From the NCBI GenBank assembly GCA_052168315.1, contig JBQLZO010000043.1:1-64000 (forward strand): a stretch of 64,000 bases of DNA. The letters run 5' to 3'. Made by a program: the position numbers and the translations under genes. The number at the start of each line of letters is the position of its first letter. The stretch's first letter is position 1. Below the pieces are notes generated by a model. It had not been told where the DNA came from, searched no databases, and worked only from the letters and a program-made list of their open reading frames with translations. The DNA comes from JBQLZO01 sp052168315. Its GTDB lineage: Bacteria; Planctomycetota; Phycisphaerae; Phycisphaerales; UBA1924. Of the stretch, positions 29,073 to 36,507 are shown piece by piece.

Positions 29073-29657
29073 GTTGGTCGCGGGGTTGGTTGCTAGTCGT
29101 CGGATGGCAAGCACTTGCGGAGATCGCCGAGACTTACGGATTCCCGGCTGTCACGCCCAGAATAGCCATTTTTGCCATGTTTTGCAAGCGTTTGCCGACG
29201 GCAATGTGTACATATCCGTGCGCAGCGACCAACGACTTACGGACGACCTCCGGGCCAAGTGCCCTCGTGCCGAGCGAGCCGCCGGAGCGAGGAGGAGGAG
29301 CGAGGCGCAGACTTGCCGCCGAGCGAGCGACGATGAGCGGAGGCGGATCGCGGACCATGGGGCGTCGGTTGGCGGGGCTGCACGCAGTGCGTGAGGCGAG
29401 GCTCCGGTGAAGTAGTGGGGCCGTCGATGGGTAGTGCTCTCCGGCGATGGGGCAAGTCCCGAGGGCGCCTCGCCGGGATCTTCACGCTCAGCGTGAATCG
29501 GCCCATATCGGTTGGCGCGGCCGGGGCACCGGGGTACTCGCGGGACTCCCCCTTGGCCAGCCAACCGGCAGCGCTGGGGCGGCGGAGCCGCGGCTGCGGA
29601 CCATCCGGCCCGGCGGAGGGATCGTCCCGGCGGATTGGATCGACGGCTCGCGGGACA
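29073..29657. other. Non-coding left end of the element with repeats
   Basis: About 590 bases without a convincing gene. It holds three TTTGC boxes spaced exactly 10 bases (29171, 29181, 29191) in a relatively AT-rich patch. A 10-bp inverted repeat pairs 29072-29081 with 29225-29234 (CGTTGGTCGC / GCGACCAACG), and a perfect palindrome with 8-bp arms lies at 29481-29497 (TTCACGCT-C-AGCGTGAA). Such content fits integrase/Xis arm sites, a replication origin for the Rep, or regulatory DNA. Confidence 0.5.
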
Positions 29658-29699
29658 GGTTGCGAAAAACGCAACCAAAGGGTTGACGGATCGTCAACC
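29658..29699. promoter_or_regulatory. Two tandem 19-bp inverted repeats (operators)
   Basis: GGTTGCG-N5-CGCAACC (29658-29676) and GGTTGACG-N3-CGTCAACC (29681-29699). The two share the same outer half-sites and their centres are 23 bases apart, about two helical turns. The second overlaps the -35 box of the promoter for the HTH gene. This is the classic layout for cooperative binding by a dimeric repressor, perhaps the HTH protein encoded next. Confidence 0.75.
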
Positions 29700-29711
29700 G
29701 TGTGGTAGCAT
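29683..29711 (+). promoter_or_regulatory. Sigma-70-type promoter, possibly producing leaderless mRNA
   Basis: TTGACG (29683-29688), a 17-base spacer, then TAGCAT (29706-29711). The predicted transcription start, six to eight bases on, coincides with the ATG at 29719, so the mRNA may have no leader. The -35 box sits inside the second operator. Confidence 0.7.
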
Positions 29712-29718
29712 GGTGTTC

Positions 29719-30201
29719 ATGGCCATCCGTGACTCTCAACTGCCCTACGGCCACTTGCCAGCGATCTGGTCGAAGTCGGTCGTGATCGAGCAATTGGAGG
29801 GCACGAGGTGGTACATCGAGGAGAGCCATCCGATCAACTTTCGCACATGGCTTGAGGAGATCCATTCAGTGAATCCCGGGGACCTGATCCCGATGCAATG
29901 GGCGCCAGCGGTCGTCGGAGTCAGCCGACAAGCGCTGCACAAGCGGGCGGCAGCGGGGAATCTGACCGTGTTCAGCTTCATTCCCACTGAGCGTCGTTCC
30001 ACGATTCTCGGGCGATCGAAGCCACGCGAGTCCCGCAGCAGCTTCGACTATGTCGTATTGAGCGAGTGCCTCGCGTGGCGGGATGAGGTGCTGGATCGGA
30101 TGGACCAGGATCGTCAGGACAGGTACGCCGAGGAGATGTACGAAGCGAACCAGGAGCGCCTTCCGAAGGTGCTCCGCCGGAAGAAGAGAGGCAGGAAGTG
30201 A
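29719..30201 (+). CDS. Putative HTH DNA-binding protein of the element
   Basis: Protein of 160 residues starting MAIRDSQLPYGHLPAIWSKS. The segment MQWAPAVVGVSRQALHKRAA resembles a MerR/excisionase-type helix-turn-helix (family pattern: LLGVSRQAVHKR...G). The C-terminus is highly basic (LPKVLRRKKRGRK). ATG 29719 is preferred because the promoter places the transcript start there; ATG 29710 lies inside the -10 box. No Shine-Dalgarno sequence precedes it, supporting leaderless translation. It is a good candidate to bind the tandem operators and regulate itself. The downstream small gene overlaps it as GTGA. No named family was recognised. Confidence 0.65.
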   Translation: MAIRDSQLPYGHLPAIWSKSVVIEQLEGTRWYIEESHPINFRTWLEEIHSVNPGDLIPMQWAPAVVGVSRQALHKRAAAGNLTVFSFIPTERRSTILGRSKPRESRSSFDYVVLSECLAWRDEVLDRMDQDRQDRYAEEMYEANQERLPKVLRRKKRGRK

Positions 30202-30368
30202 ATCGAGCCATCACCGTACGAGCCGATCAGTTGCCGCTCCGCATTGTCCTTGTGGGCGCGGACAAGCAGGTGGATTACCTGCTTCTCTCGGCAGGGAAGA
30301 AGAAGTTCGGGATGCACCTCGCCAAGCCGCCCGAGGAGCGGCGACGCCCCGAGCGTGCATCGCAGTAA
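30198..30368 (+). CDS. 56-residue protein, translationally coupled
   Basis: Starts at GTG 30198, overlapping the stop of the HTH gene (GTGA), and reads VNRAITVRADQLPLRIVLVG to a TAA at 30366-30368. The first 40 residues form a plausible small alpha/beta unit (RIVLVGADKQVDYLLLSAGK) and the tail is charged (KPPEERRRPERASQ). The coupled start and regular codon use support expression. No family was recognised. It could be an accessory regulator or a toxin/antitoxin-like partner, but nothing shows this directly. Confidence 0.5.
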   Translation: MNRAITVRADQLPLRIVLVGADKQVDYLLLSAGKKKFGMHLAKPPEERRRPERASQ

Positions 30369-30398
30369 ATCCCACAACTCGGCCCGGTAGCCAGCTCA

Positions 30399-30415
30399 GG
30401 TCCGTCGTTCGGACC
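30399..30415. terminator. Hairpin between the small gene and rep
   Basis: GGTCCG-TCGTT-CGGACC, a perfect 6-bp stem 30 bases past the small gene's stop. It lacks a U-tract; it may attenuate transcription into rep or be a structural site. Confidence 0.35.
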
Positions 30416-30467
30416 ATCGCACGCCATGGGCCTCCTCCGGTGCATCGCACCAGAAGGAGCGCCATCC

Positions 30468-31598
30468 ATGGCATTGTCCGTTCCATCCGATCCCGATCCA
30501 GGTGCGACCCGCACCGGTGATCACGAGCGCCCGCCCGCCGCCGCCGGCGACGCGAGCGATAGCGAAGCGGCGGCGGCGGGCGGGGCTGCTTCGCTTGAAT
30601 ACTTCCAGAATGTTGTAACAGGACCCCCGGGGCGTCAGGTGGGCCTCATGGAGGTCGCCAAGTGCGGGTGTGACTGCTGGTTCTGCCCGGACTGCTGCAC
30701 CCGCAAGGGCTACACCCTCCGTGCCGGACTCGTCCCGATTCTCGAGACCTTCACGGGTCTCATGATGCTCACGCTCACCATTGACCCCGAGCTCTTCCCC
30801 TCTCCATACCGTGCCTACCTCTACCTGCGTGAGCGCCGTGCCATCAGCGTCCTGATCCAGGGCCTCCATCGGGGCGGGCACCTGCACTCGCGGCGCTACA
30901 TCTCAGTGGTCGAGTTCCAGAAGCAGACCGAGCAGCCGCACTTCCATGTGCTGGTCGATGCCACCCGCATCCCGAAGGCCGCCATCGACGCCGAGTGGTC
31001 TAAGAACCGGCCCCGGACGGCCCCGCCCGTCGCGAGCAATCGCCCGGCGTTCGGGATGACTCGGTTCTCGAGGCGTGAGTTCGAGGGCGGTCCGATCCAT
31101 GCGGCGCGGTATGTGACCAAGTACCTCGTCAAGACGCCCGAGCATGGGTACCCCGGGTGGGCGCTTGAGATGGGGGCGGGCAAGCGGCTGCCGAGGTACT
31201 CGACCAGTCGTGGGTTCTGGGGACGCGAGCCCCGGGCTTCGCGCCCCGTCCGGTCCAAGCGCGAGGCGAAGCAGCGGACCTACCGCGAGCGGCTGGCGGA
31301 GTGCGGCACCAGTTGCAATGTGTTCAAGCACTCGTTCGAGCGGCACGATGGCTCGGGCGAGGTGCGGCCCCGTCGGAGGTGGTTGAGTCGCGTGGCGCTC
31401 GATGCGGCGCTCCTCGAACGGGTGCCGGGGCTGGGCACCCCATCGCCCCGTCGGCGGCTGCTCGTGGCTCGGTCCGTCCGCGAGGCCATCGAGATTCTCC
31501 AGCGAGCCTCCGGTGCCTCCGTCTCCGTCATGGCGGGGGTTGGGGCTGGCGTGCGGCGAGCATCGATCCCGTGCCCGGAAGGGGGGCTGGCGCGATGA
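30468..31598 (+). CDS. HUH-type replication initiator (Rep-like)
   Basis: Protein of 376 residues. After a disordered Ala/Asp-rich leader comes a Cys cluster (KCGCDCWFCPDCC, residues 65-77), probably a zinc site. The HUH motif is EQPHFHVLVDA with H158/H160. The candidate catalytic Tyr motif is ARYVTKYLVK (Y215, Y219), the Y-x-x-K-Y form of rolling-circle initiators of small phages and plasmids. It would nick an origin strand and start rolling-circle replication of the excised element. ATG 30468 follows GAAGGAG. Its stop overlaps the start of the Xis-like gene (ATGA). A relaxase function is an alternative, but the protein is short and lacks a helicase domain. Confidence 0.75.
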   Translation: MALSVPSDPDPGATRTGDHERPPAAAGDASDSEAAAAGGAASLEYFQNVVTGPPGRQVGLMEVAKCGCDCWFCPDCCTRKGYTLRAGLVPILETFTGLMMLTLTIDPELFPSPYRAYLYLRERRAISVLIQGLHRGGHLHSRRYISVVEFQKQTEQPHFHVLVDATRIPKAAIDAEWSKNRPRTAPPVASNRPAFGMTRFSRREFEGGPIHAARYVTKYLVKTPEHGYPGWALEMGAGKRLPRYSTSRGFWGREPRASRPVRSKREAKQRTYRERLAECGTSCNVFKHSFERHDGSGEVRPRRRWLSRVALDAALLERVPGLGTPSPRRRLLVARSVREAIEILQRASGASVSVMAGVGAGVRRASIPCPEGGLAR

Positions 31599-31807
31599 AG
31601 ACCAAGCAACGGCAAGAGCAGGGGGTAGCCCCGCCGTTCCTGTCGCCCAATGAGCTGGCTGAGCGGTGGCGGTGCGCCCGGTCGTCGGTGGATCGGATCG
31701 CCCGGCGTGCCGGGCTGACTCGGGTGTGCCTGGGCAGCGGTGCCCGGGGCATGGTGCGGTACATCAGGGAGGAGGTGGAGCGGCTCGAACAGACGCGGCG
31801 GGCCTGA
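31595..31807 (+). CDS. Excisionase-like HTH protein
   Basis: Protein of 70 residues, almost entirely a MerR/HTH_17-type winged helix: PFLSPNELAERWRCARSSVD, then VCLGSGARGMVRYIREEVER. Small proteins of this type act as excisionases (RdfS/Xis) beside tyrosine integrases or as regulators. ATG 31595 overlaps the rep stop, so the two are coupled. Its partner would be the integrase at the far end of the element. The tracrRNA, on the opposite strand, ends 70 bases downstream of this gene. Confidence 0.75.
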   Translation: MKTKQRQEQGVAPPFLSPNELAERWRCARSSVDRIARRAGLTRVCLGSGARGMVRYIREEVERLEQTRRA

Positions 31808-31877
31808 GCCGTCCCGTGGATAGACCTACCCCGCAGCCGCCCCGGGTCCGCAAGTCCCCCGGGGCGGTGGCGTGCGC

Positions 31878-31904
31878 AAAAAGAAACGCCCATTGATGGG
31901 CGTT
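31878..31904 (-). terminator. Intrinsic terminator of the tracrRNA
   Basis: On the minus strand, an 8-bp perfect stem AACGCCCA / TGGGCGTT with a four-base loop is followed by TCTTTTT. Confidence 0.88.
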
Positions 31905-31985
31905 CGAGGGATGCGCAATTGCAGGGCCCTGCGCGGGCTTTCGCCCACTTACCGTGATAAGTGGGGGAGGCCGCTCGATTACACT
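31878..31985 (-). ncRNA. tracrRNA of the type II-C system
   Basis: About 108 nt on the minus strand. The 5' end is an anti-repeat: the first 17 nt, AGTGTAATCGAGCGGCC, are perfectly complementary to the 3' half of the crRNA repeat (minus-strand reading). A partly mismatched stretch follows, then CACGGT, which pairs with the repeat 5' end GCCGTG. The duplex therefore has a lower stem of 8 bp (two wobbles), a bulge and a long upper stem, as in known Cas9 guides. Next come a GGGC-GAAA-GCCC nexus-like hairpin, a GCGCA...TGCGC stem and an intrinsic terminator. It is transcribed divergently from cas9. The ends are predicted, not measured. Confidence 0.85.
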
Positions 31986-31991
31986 ATCGCA

Positions 31992-32020
31992 AGTCTGGCG
32001 GCGGGGACCCCGTTTGTCAA
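31992..32020 (-). promoter_or_regulatory. tracrRNA promoter
   Basis: Minus strand: perfect -35 TTGACA (32020-32015), 17-base spacer, weaker -10 CAGACT (31997-31992). The predicted start, seven bases on, is exactly the first anti-repeat base at 31985. Confidence 0.72.
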
Positions 32021-32035
32021 GAGGAGCGTTACGAC

Positions 32036-35000
32036 ATGCATGAAGCCCCACACAAGGCGTACGCAATGGGCCTGGACATCGGTGTGGCCTCGATCGGCTG
32101 GGCACTGCTCGACTTGGACGACCGCGGTCGACCGACATCTGTCCGGAAGGCGGGCGTCCACCTGTTCGATGCCGGGATCGACCCTGGCAAGTCAGATCCG
32201 GAAACGGCCTTGCTGCTAGGCCGCGAGCAGAGCAAGGCGACTCCTCGCCGCAATGCCCGAGCGATGCGGCGTCAGACTTGGCGCCGTGCCCGAAGGAAGC
32301 GCAAACTGCTCCACGCTCTGATGGCCGCCGGACTGCTCCCCGAGGCAGCGGTCCGCACGCCCGAGCAGGTTGACGCTTACCTGAAGCAACTCGACCGCGA
32401 TCTCGCCGCGCGGCACCCGGCGGACTCGCACACCAAAGCGCAGACCCTGCCCTACCGGCTCCGAGCTGTGGCCGCGGTGCGGCCCGTCGAACGCGACGAG
32501 CTCGGCCGTGCGCTGTATCACCTTGCCCAGCGCCGCGGCTTCCTCAGCAATCGCAAGTCGCCTGAGCGGAGCGATGAAGATAAGTCGGCGATGAAGCAGA
32601 GCATCGGCGAACTCGCGAATGCGGTCGCCGCGCATGATCCGCCCACGCTCGGGGCCTATCTCGCCTCGCTCGACCCCGACGACGAGCGGATCCGCTGCCG
32701 CTGGACCCGCCGCGATATGTACCATCACGAGTTTGAGCGCATTTGGTCGGTGCAGGCCCCGGCGCTCGGCCTGACGGAGCCTCAGCGCGAAGCGATCCAC
32801 GACGCGATCTTCTTCCAGCGGCCGCTCAAGGACCAGAGCCATCTCGTGGGCCGGTGCTCGCTTGTCGAAGATCAGAAGCGCTGCCCGATCGGCGAGCGGG
32901 TTGCCCAGCGGTTCCGCGTGTTCCAGCAGGTCAACCACCTGCGGGTTGTGTTCGACGACGCGACCGAGCGCCCGCTGACCAAGGAGGAGCGTGATGCGAT
33001 CGCCGCTCGCCTGCTGACCGAGGGCGACCTGACCATCCCGAAGGCACGCAACGCCGCGGGGTTGCCCAAGTCTGCCACGCTGAGCATCGAGCGCGGTGGC
33101 GAGAAACGCCTTGTCGGCCATCGCACGGACGCGAAGCTTCGACCGATCTTCGGGCCCGATCGCTGGGACGCGCTGACCGAGACCGACAAGGACGCCTTGG
33201 TCCACGCCCTGCGATCTTTCCGCGACCGGGACGCCCTGCGTCGCCACGGCGTCCGCCGCTGGGGCCTCCAGGGCGAGGCTGCGGACGCGTTCGCCGACAC
33301 GACGCTCGAGGAGGGGCACGCCGCGCACTGCCGCGAGGCACTCCAGAAACTGGTCGTCCGCATGGAGCACGATGGGCTCAGTTACAGCGAGGCCCGCAAG
33401 GACGAGTATCCCGAGTCGTTCGCGTCGTCCGACCCGGTCGATGCGCTGCCGCCGCTGGGTGAGTGGGAAAAGGACCTGCGTAACCCATCCGTCGCCCGGG
33501 CCCTGACCGAACTTCGCAAGGTGGTCAACACGATCGTGCGCCGCTGGGGCAAGCCCGAGCGGGTTCACCTCGAACTCGCCCGCGACCTCAAGTCGGGGCG
33601 CAGCAGGCGCGAGCAGCAGTCCCGACGGATGCGCGACCGCGAGAAGGACCGGGAGCGGGCCGCCGCGGCGATCGTGTCCAACCTGGGCATCCGCGAGCCG
33701 CAGCGGTGGATGATCGAGAAGTGGCTTCTCGCCGAGGAGTGCGGCTGGATCTGCCCCTACACCGGCCGGCACTTCGGCGCATCCGATCTGCTCGGTCGTG
33801 ATTCGCAGTTCGATGTCGAGCACATCTGGCCGATGTCGCAGAGCCTTGACAACTCGTACATGAACAAGACCATCTGCTACCACGAGGAGAACCGCAACCG
33901 CAAGAAAGGCCGCTCGCCCGCATCTGCTTACTCGCCTGATGAACTCGCGCCGATGCTCGATCGCGTCCGCGCGTTCAAGGGCGATCCGTTCACAAGGCGC
34001 GAGAAACTCCGCCGCTTCACCGACCGGGTCGAGGACGACTTCTCGAATCGCCACCTTCAGGAGACCCGGTACATCGGCCGCATGGCGTGCGACTACATCG
34101 GCCTGCTCTACGGCGGCAGGGCCGAGGATGTGGGCGAGGCCACCCGTCGCCAGCGGATCATCACCCCCTCGGGCGGGCTGACCGCCTGGCTTCGCCGCGG
34201 GTGGGGCCTGGACGCGGTGTTGTCAGATGATGACGGCAAGAACCGCGACGACCATCGGCACCACGCGATCGACGCGGTTGTCGTCGCCTGCGCCGATCAG
34301 GCTGCGATCAAGCGGCTCAGCGATTCCGCCCAGCGGATGGAGAGTTTGCACAAGGAACGCGCGTTCGACTGGGTCGAGCACCCGTGGGAGGGGTTCGTCG
34401 AGAGCATCGCCGAGGCCATCGAGCCGATTGTCGTCTCCCGTCGCGTTTCCAAGAAGGTCCGGGGCGGTCTGCACAAGGACACGATCTACTCCAAACCCCA
34501 CCGGTCCAACGGCCGGGGCGAGCACCATCGCACCCGCACCGAACTTGCGGCGCTCACCACGCCCGACCTCACCAAGGGCCGCATCATCGACAAACGAGCC
34601 GAGGCTGCGATCCGGGCCAAACTCGCCGAGCTCGGCGAGCCCAACCCCGCGAAGGCGTTCAAGGACCCGGCCAACCTGCCGACCGTTCGCGGGCGTGGCG
34701 GGAGGCCGGTGAAACTGCGCCGGGTGCGGGTCGCTGAGTCGGTCAACCCCATGACCATCGGCCGCGGCCCGACCGAGCGCCGTGTGAAGGGCGAGAGCAA
34801 CTACCACACCGTGGTCTATGCGCTGACAGACAAGTTAGGCCGCGAGACCTGGGCCCACGCCGTGGTGCCTCTTATTGACGCCGCGTCGATCGCCAAGCCG
34901 GGCTCCCCCGGCCGCGAAAACGGAGCAGCGGTTCCGATCAGACCGACGCTTCCGCCGGGGGCACGCGTTCTGTTCACGATCGCCAACGGTGAATGTCTCG

Positions 35001-35221
35001 AAATGGAGGACCCCAAGCAAAAGGGTGTGCGTTGCGTCTTCCGCGTCCTCTCCATCAGCAACGGAGAGATCAAAGTCGTGCGCACGCATGACGCTCGGGC
35101 GTCAGCAATCTCAGGCAAGGACCGCACACGCATTACCGGGAACGGTGACAGCCTACGCAAACTCGGTGCCCGCAAGGTCCGCGTGACACTGCTCGGCGAG
35201 GTCGTCGATGCCGGGGGATGA
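32036..35221 (+). CDS. cas9: CRISPR-associated endonuclease Cas9, type II-C
   Basis: RNA-guided double-strand DNA nuclease of 1061 residues, the usual compact II-C size. RuvC-I is MGLDIGVASIGWAL (D14). An Arg-rich bridge helix follows (RRNARAMRRQTWRRARRKRK). RuvC-II is VHLELARDL (E513). HNH is FDVEHIWPMSQSLDNSYMNK (H596). RuvC-III is HHAIDAVVVA (H743, D746). All catalytic residues are intact, so it should cut both strands. The C-terminal 150-200 residues form the predicted PAM-interacting domain. ATG 32036 follows AGAGGAG. cas1 overlaps its end by 14 bases. Codons are C-ending rich, unlike the chromosomal neighbours. The PAM cannot be read from the sequence. Confidence 0.97.
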   Translation: MHEAPHKAYAMGLDIGVASIGWALLDLDDRGRPTSVRKAGVHLFDAGIDPGKSDPETALLLGREQSKATPRRNARAMRRQTWRRARRKRKLLHALMAAGLLPEAAVRTPEQVDAYLKQLDRDLAARHPADSHTKAQTLPYRLRAVAAVRPVERDELGRALYHLAQRRGFLSNRKSPERSDEDKSAMKQSIGELANAVAAHDPPTLGAYLASLDPDDERIRCRWTRRDMYHHEFERIWSVQAPALGLTEPQREAIHDAIFFQRPLKDQSHLVGRCSLVEDQKRCPIGERVAQRFRVFQQVNHLRVVFDDATERPLTKEERDAIAARLLTEGDLTIPKARNAAGLPKSATLSIERGGEKRLVGHRTDAKLRPIFGPDRWDALTETDKDALVHALRSFRDRDALRRHGVRRWGLQGEAADAFADTTLEEGHAAHCREALQKLVVRMEHDGLSYSEARKDEYPESFASSDPVDALPPLGEWEKDLRNPSVARALTELRKVVNTIVRRWGKPERVHLELARDLKSGRSRREQQSRRMRDREKDRERAAAAIVSNLGIREPQRWMIEKWLLAEECGWICPYTGRHFGASDLLGRDSQFDVEHIWPMSQSLDNSYMNKTICYHEENRNRKKGRSPASAYSPDELAPMLDRVRAFKGDPFTRREKLRRFTDRVEDDFSNRHLQETRYIGRMACDYIGLLYGGRAEDVGEATRRQRIITPSGGLTAWLRRGWGLDAVLSDDDGKNRDDHRHHAIDAVVVACADQAAIKRLSDSAQRMESLHKERAFDWVEHPWEGFVESIAEAIEPIVVSRRVSKKVRGGLHKDTIYSKPHRSNGRGEHHRTRTELAALTTPDLTKGRIIDKRAEAAIRAKLAELGEPNPAKAFKDPANLPTVRGRGGRPVKLRRVRVAESVNPMTIGRGPTERRVKGESNYHTVVYALTDKLGRETWAHAVVPLIDAASIAKPGSPGRENGAAVPIRPTLPPGARVLFTIANGECLEMEDPKQKGVRCVFRVLSISNGEIKVVRTHDARASAISGKDRTRITGNGDSLRKLGARKVRVTLLGEVVDAGG

Positions 35222-36131
35222 GCGCATTATCGATGTCTCGATGCGTCCGGCGCACATCAACCTCGATACCGAACGACTCCGGATCCGCATCGAGGACGAG
35301 CCGGATGCCTTCGTGCCTCTTGCCGAGGTTGCCGTCGTCGTGCTCGGTCACGCCCGCATCACCTGCTCGGGCGCGGCGCTCGCGGGCGTCATGCGGCATG
35401 GCGGCTCGGTCGTCGTGTGCGACGACGGCCACACCCCAGTCGGCATGATGCTTCCGCTTGGAGCCAACGCGCTGCAGACCCAGCGGATCCGGGCCCAGCT
35501 CGACGCCTCACTCCCTCTCCGCAAGCGCCTTTGGAAGGGCATCGTGCAGGACAAGATCCGCGCCCAGGCCCATACGCTCGAACTGCACGCTGGCACCGAC
35601 GCCGGACTCCGCGCCCTCGCCTCCCGCGTGCAGTCGGGCGACCGCCAGAACGCCGAGAGCACCGCGGCGCAGCGGTACTGGCCCCTGCTGTTCGGCGACC
35701 CGATGTTCCGCCGCCGCCGCGAAGCCCCGGATCAGAACCGCCTGCTCAACTACGGATACGCGGTCGTGCGGGCCGCCGTGGGTCGGGCGATCTGCGCCGC
35801 GGGCCTGCACGCCTCCGTGGCGCTGCACCACCGACACCGCGAGAACGCGTGGGCTCTGGCCGACGACTTGATCGAGCCATATCGCACGCTGGTTGACGAT
35901 GAGGTCGCGGAGATCGTCGGTTCATTCGGGGGCGATGTGGCCCTGGACCCGGTGATCAAACGCCGCCTGATTGGCGTTTTGCACGAACGAATCTGGGGCG
36001 GGCCGGGCGAGAGCCGTACCGCTCTCGATTGGATCGGCCGGACTGCCGCGTCGCTCGCCGCTGCCTTCGCGGGTGAGGCCGACCGCGTGTTCTACCCGGA
36101 GGGCCTGCACCGTGCACCCCCGCGGCGTTGA
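35208..36131 (+). CDS. cas1: CRISPR integrase Cas1, type II
   Basis: Spacer-acquisition nuclease/integrase of 307 residues, catalytic subunit of the Cas1-Cas2 complex. An N-terminal beta domain is followed by the helical catalytic domain with predicted metal ligands E150 (QNAESTAAQRYWPLLFG), H208 (GLHASVALHHRHRENAWALA) and E223 (ADDLIEPYR). The start at ATG 35208 overlaps cas9 by 14 bases; cas2 overlaps its end. All conserved residues are present, so adaptation should be functional. No cas4 or csn2 accompanies it, which defines subtype II-C. Confidence 0.97.
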   Translation: MPGDERIIDVSMRPAHINLDTERLRIRIEDEPDAFVPLAEVAVVVLGHARITCSGAALAGVMRHGGSVVVCDDGHTPVGMMLPLGANALQTQRIRAQLDASLPLRKRLWKGIVQDKIRAQAHTLELHAGTDAGLRALASRVQSGDRQNAESTAAQRYWPLLFGDPMFRRRREAPDQNRLLNYGYAVVRAAVGRAICAAGLHASVALHHRHRENAWALADDLIEPYRTLVDDEVAEIVGSFGGDVALDPVIKRRLIGVLHERIWGGPGESRTALDWIGRTAASLAAAFAGEADRVFYPEGLHRAPPRR

Positions 36132-36456
36132 TCTCTCGGAGTACCGCATCGTGTGGCTGATGGCCATGTTCGACCTGCCTGTGACGACGCGCGAGGCCCG
36201 CCGCGAATACGCCCGGTTCCGCAAGGAATTGCTCGCGCGGGGATTCACGATGCTGCAGTACAGTGTTTACGCCCGGTGCTGCCGCAGTGCCGACTCGGCG
36301 CAGCAAACACGACGGGAGGTCCGCGCCGTCCTGCCGCCGAGCGGCCAGGTGCGGCTGGTGAGCATCACGGACCGTCAATTCGCGAAGATGGAGGTGTTCT
36401 TCGGTGAAAAACGACAGCGAACGGAAGATCCGCCAGCCCAAATCATGCTGTTCTAG
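36112..36456 (+). CDS. cas2: CRISPR adaptation protein Cas2
   Basis: Protein of 114 residues that bridges Cas1 dimers during spacer integration. The ferredoxin-like core reads YRIVWLMAMFDLPVTTREAR, FRKELLARGFTMLQYSVYAR, LPPSGQVRLVSITDRQF, characteristic of type II Cas2, with Asp21 in MFDLPV. The start is GTG 36112, inside the end of cas1 (20-base overlap), giving the usual short leader before the first strand; the longer upstream frame lies within cas1. The array begins 51 bases after its stop. Confidence 0.95.
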   Translation: MHPRGVDLSEYRIVWLMAMFDLPVTTREARREYARFRKELLARGFTMLQYSVYARCCRSADSAQQTRREVRAVLPPSGQVRLVSITDRQFAKMEVFFGEKRQRTEDPPAQIMLF

Positions 36457-36476
36457 CGGAGTAGATCGGTCGGAAA

Positions 36477-36506
36477 CCCCTGCCACAACTGGAGTTGTGA
36501 CAGGGG
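36477..36506. other. Strong hairpin between cas2 and the array
   Basis: CCCCTG ... CAGGGG encloses CACAACT ... AGTTGTG: a 13-bp stem with one mismatch that ends one base before the first repeat. There is no U-tract on either strand. It could end the minus-strand array transcript, protect its 3' end, or stop cas operon transcription. Confidence 0.55.
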
Positions 36507-36507
36507 T

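Noticed and set aside
31951..32020. Plus-strand tracrRNA reading into cas9
   Set aside because: The plus strand has the complementary 17 nt but no terminator before cas9, whereas the minus strand has promoter, anti-repeat, hairpins and T-run terminator in the right order.
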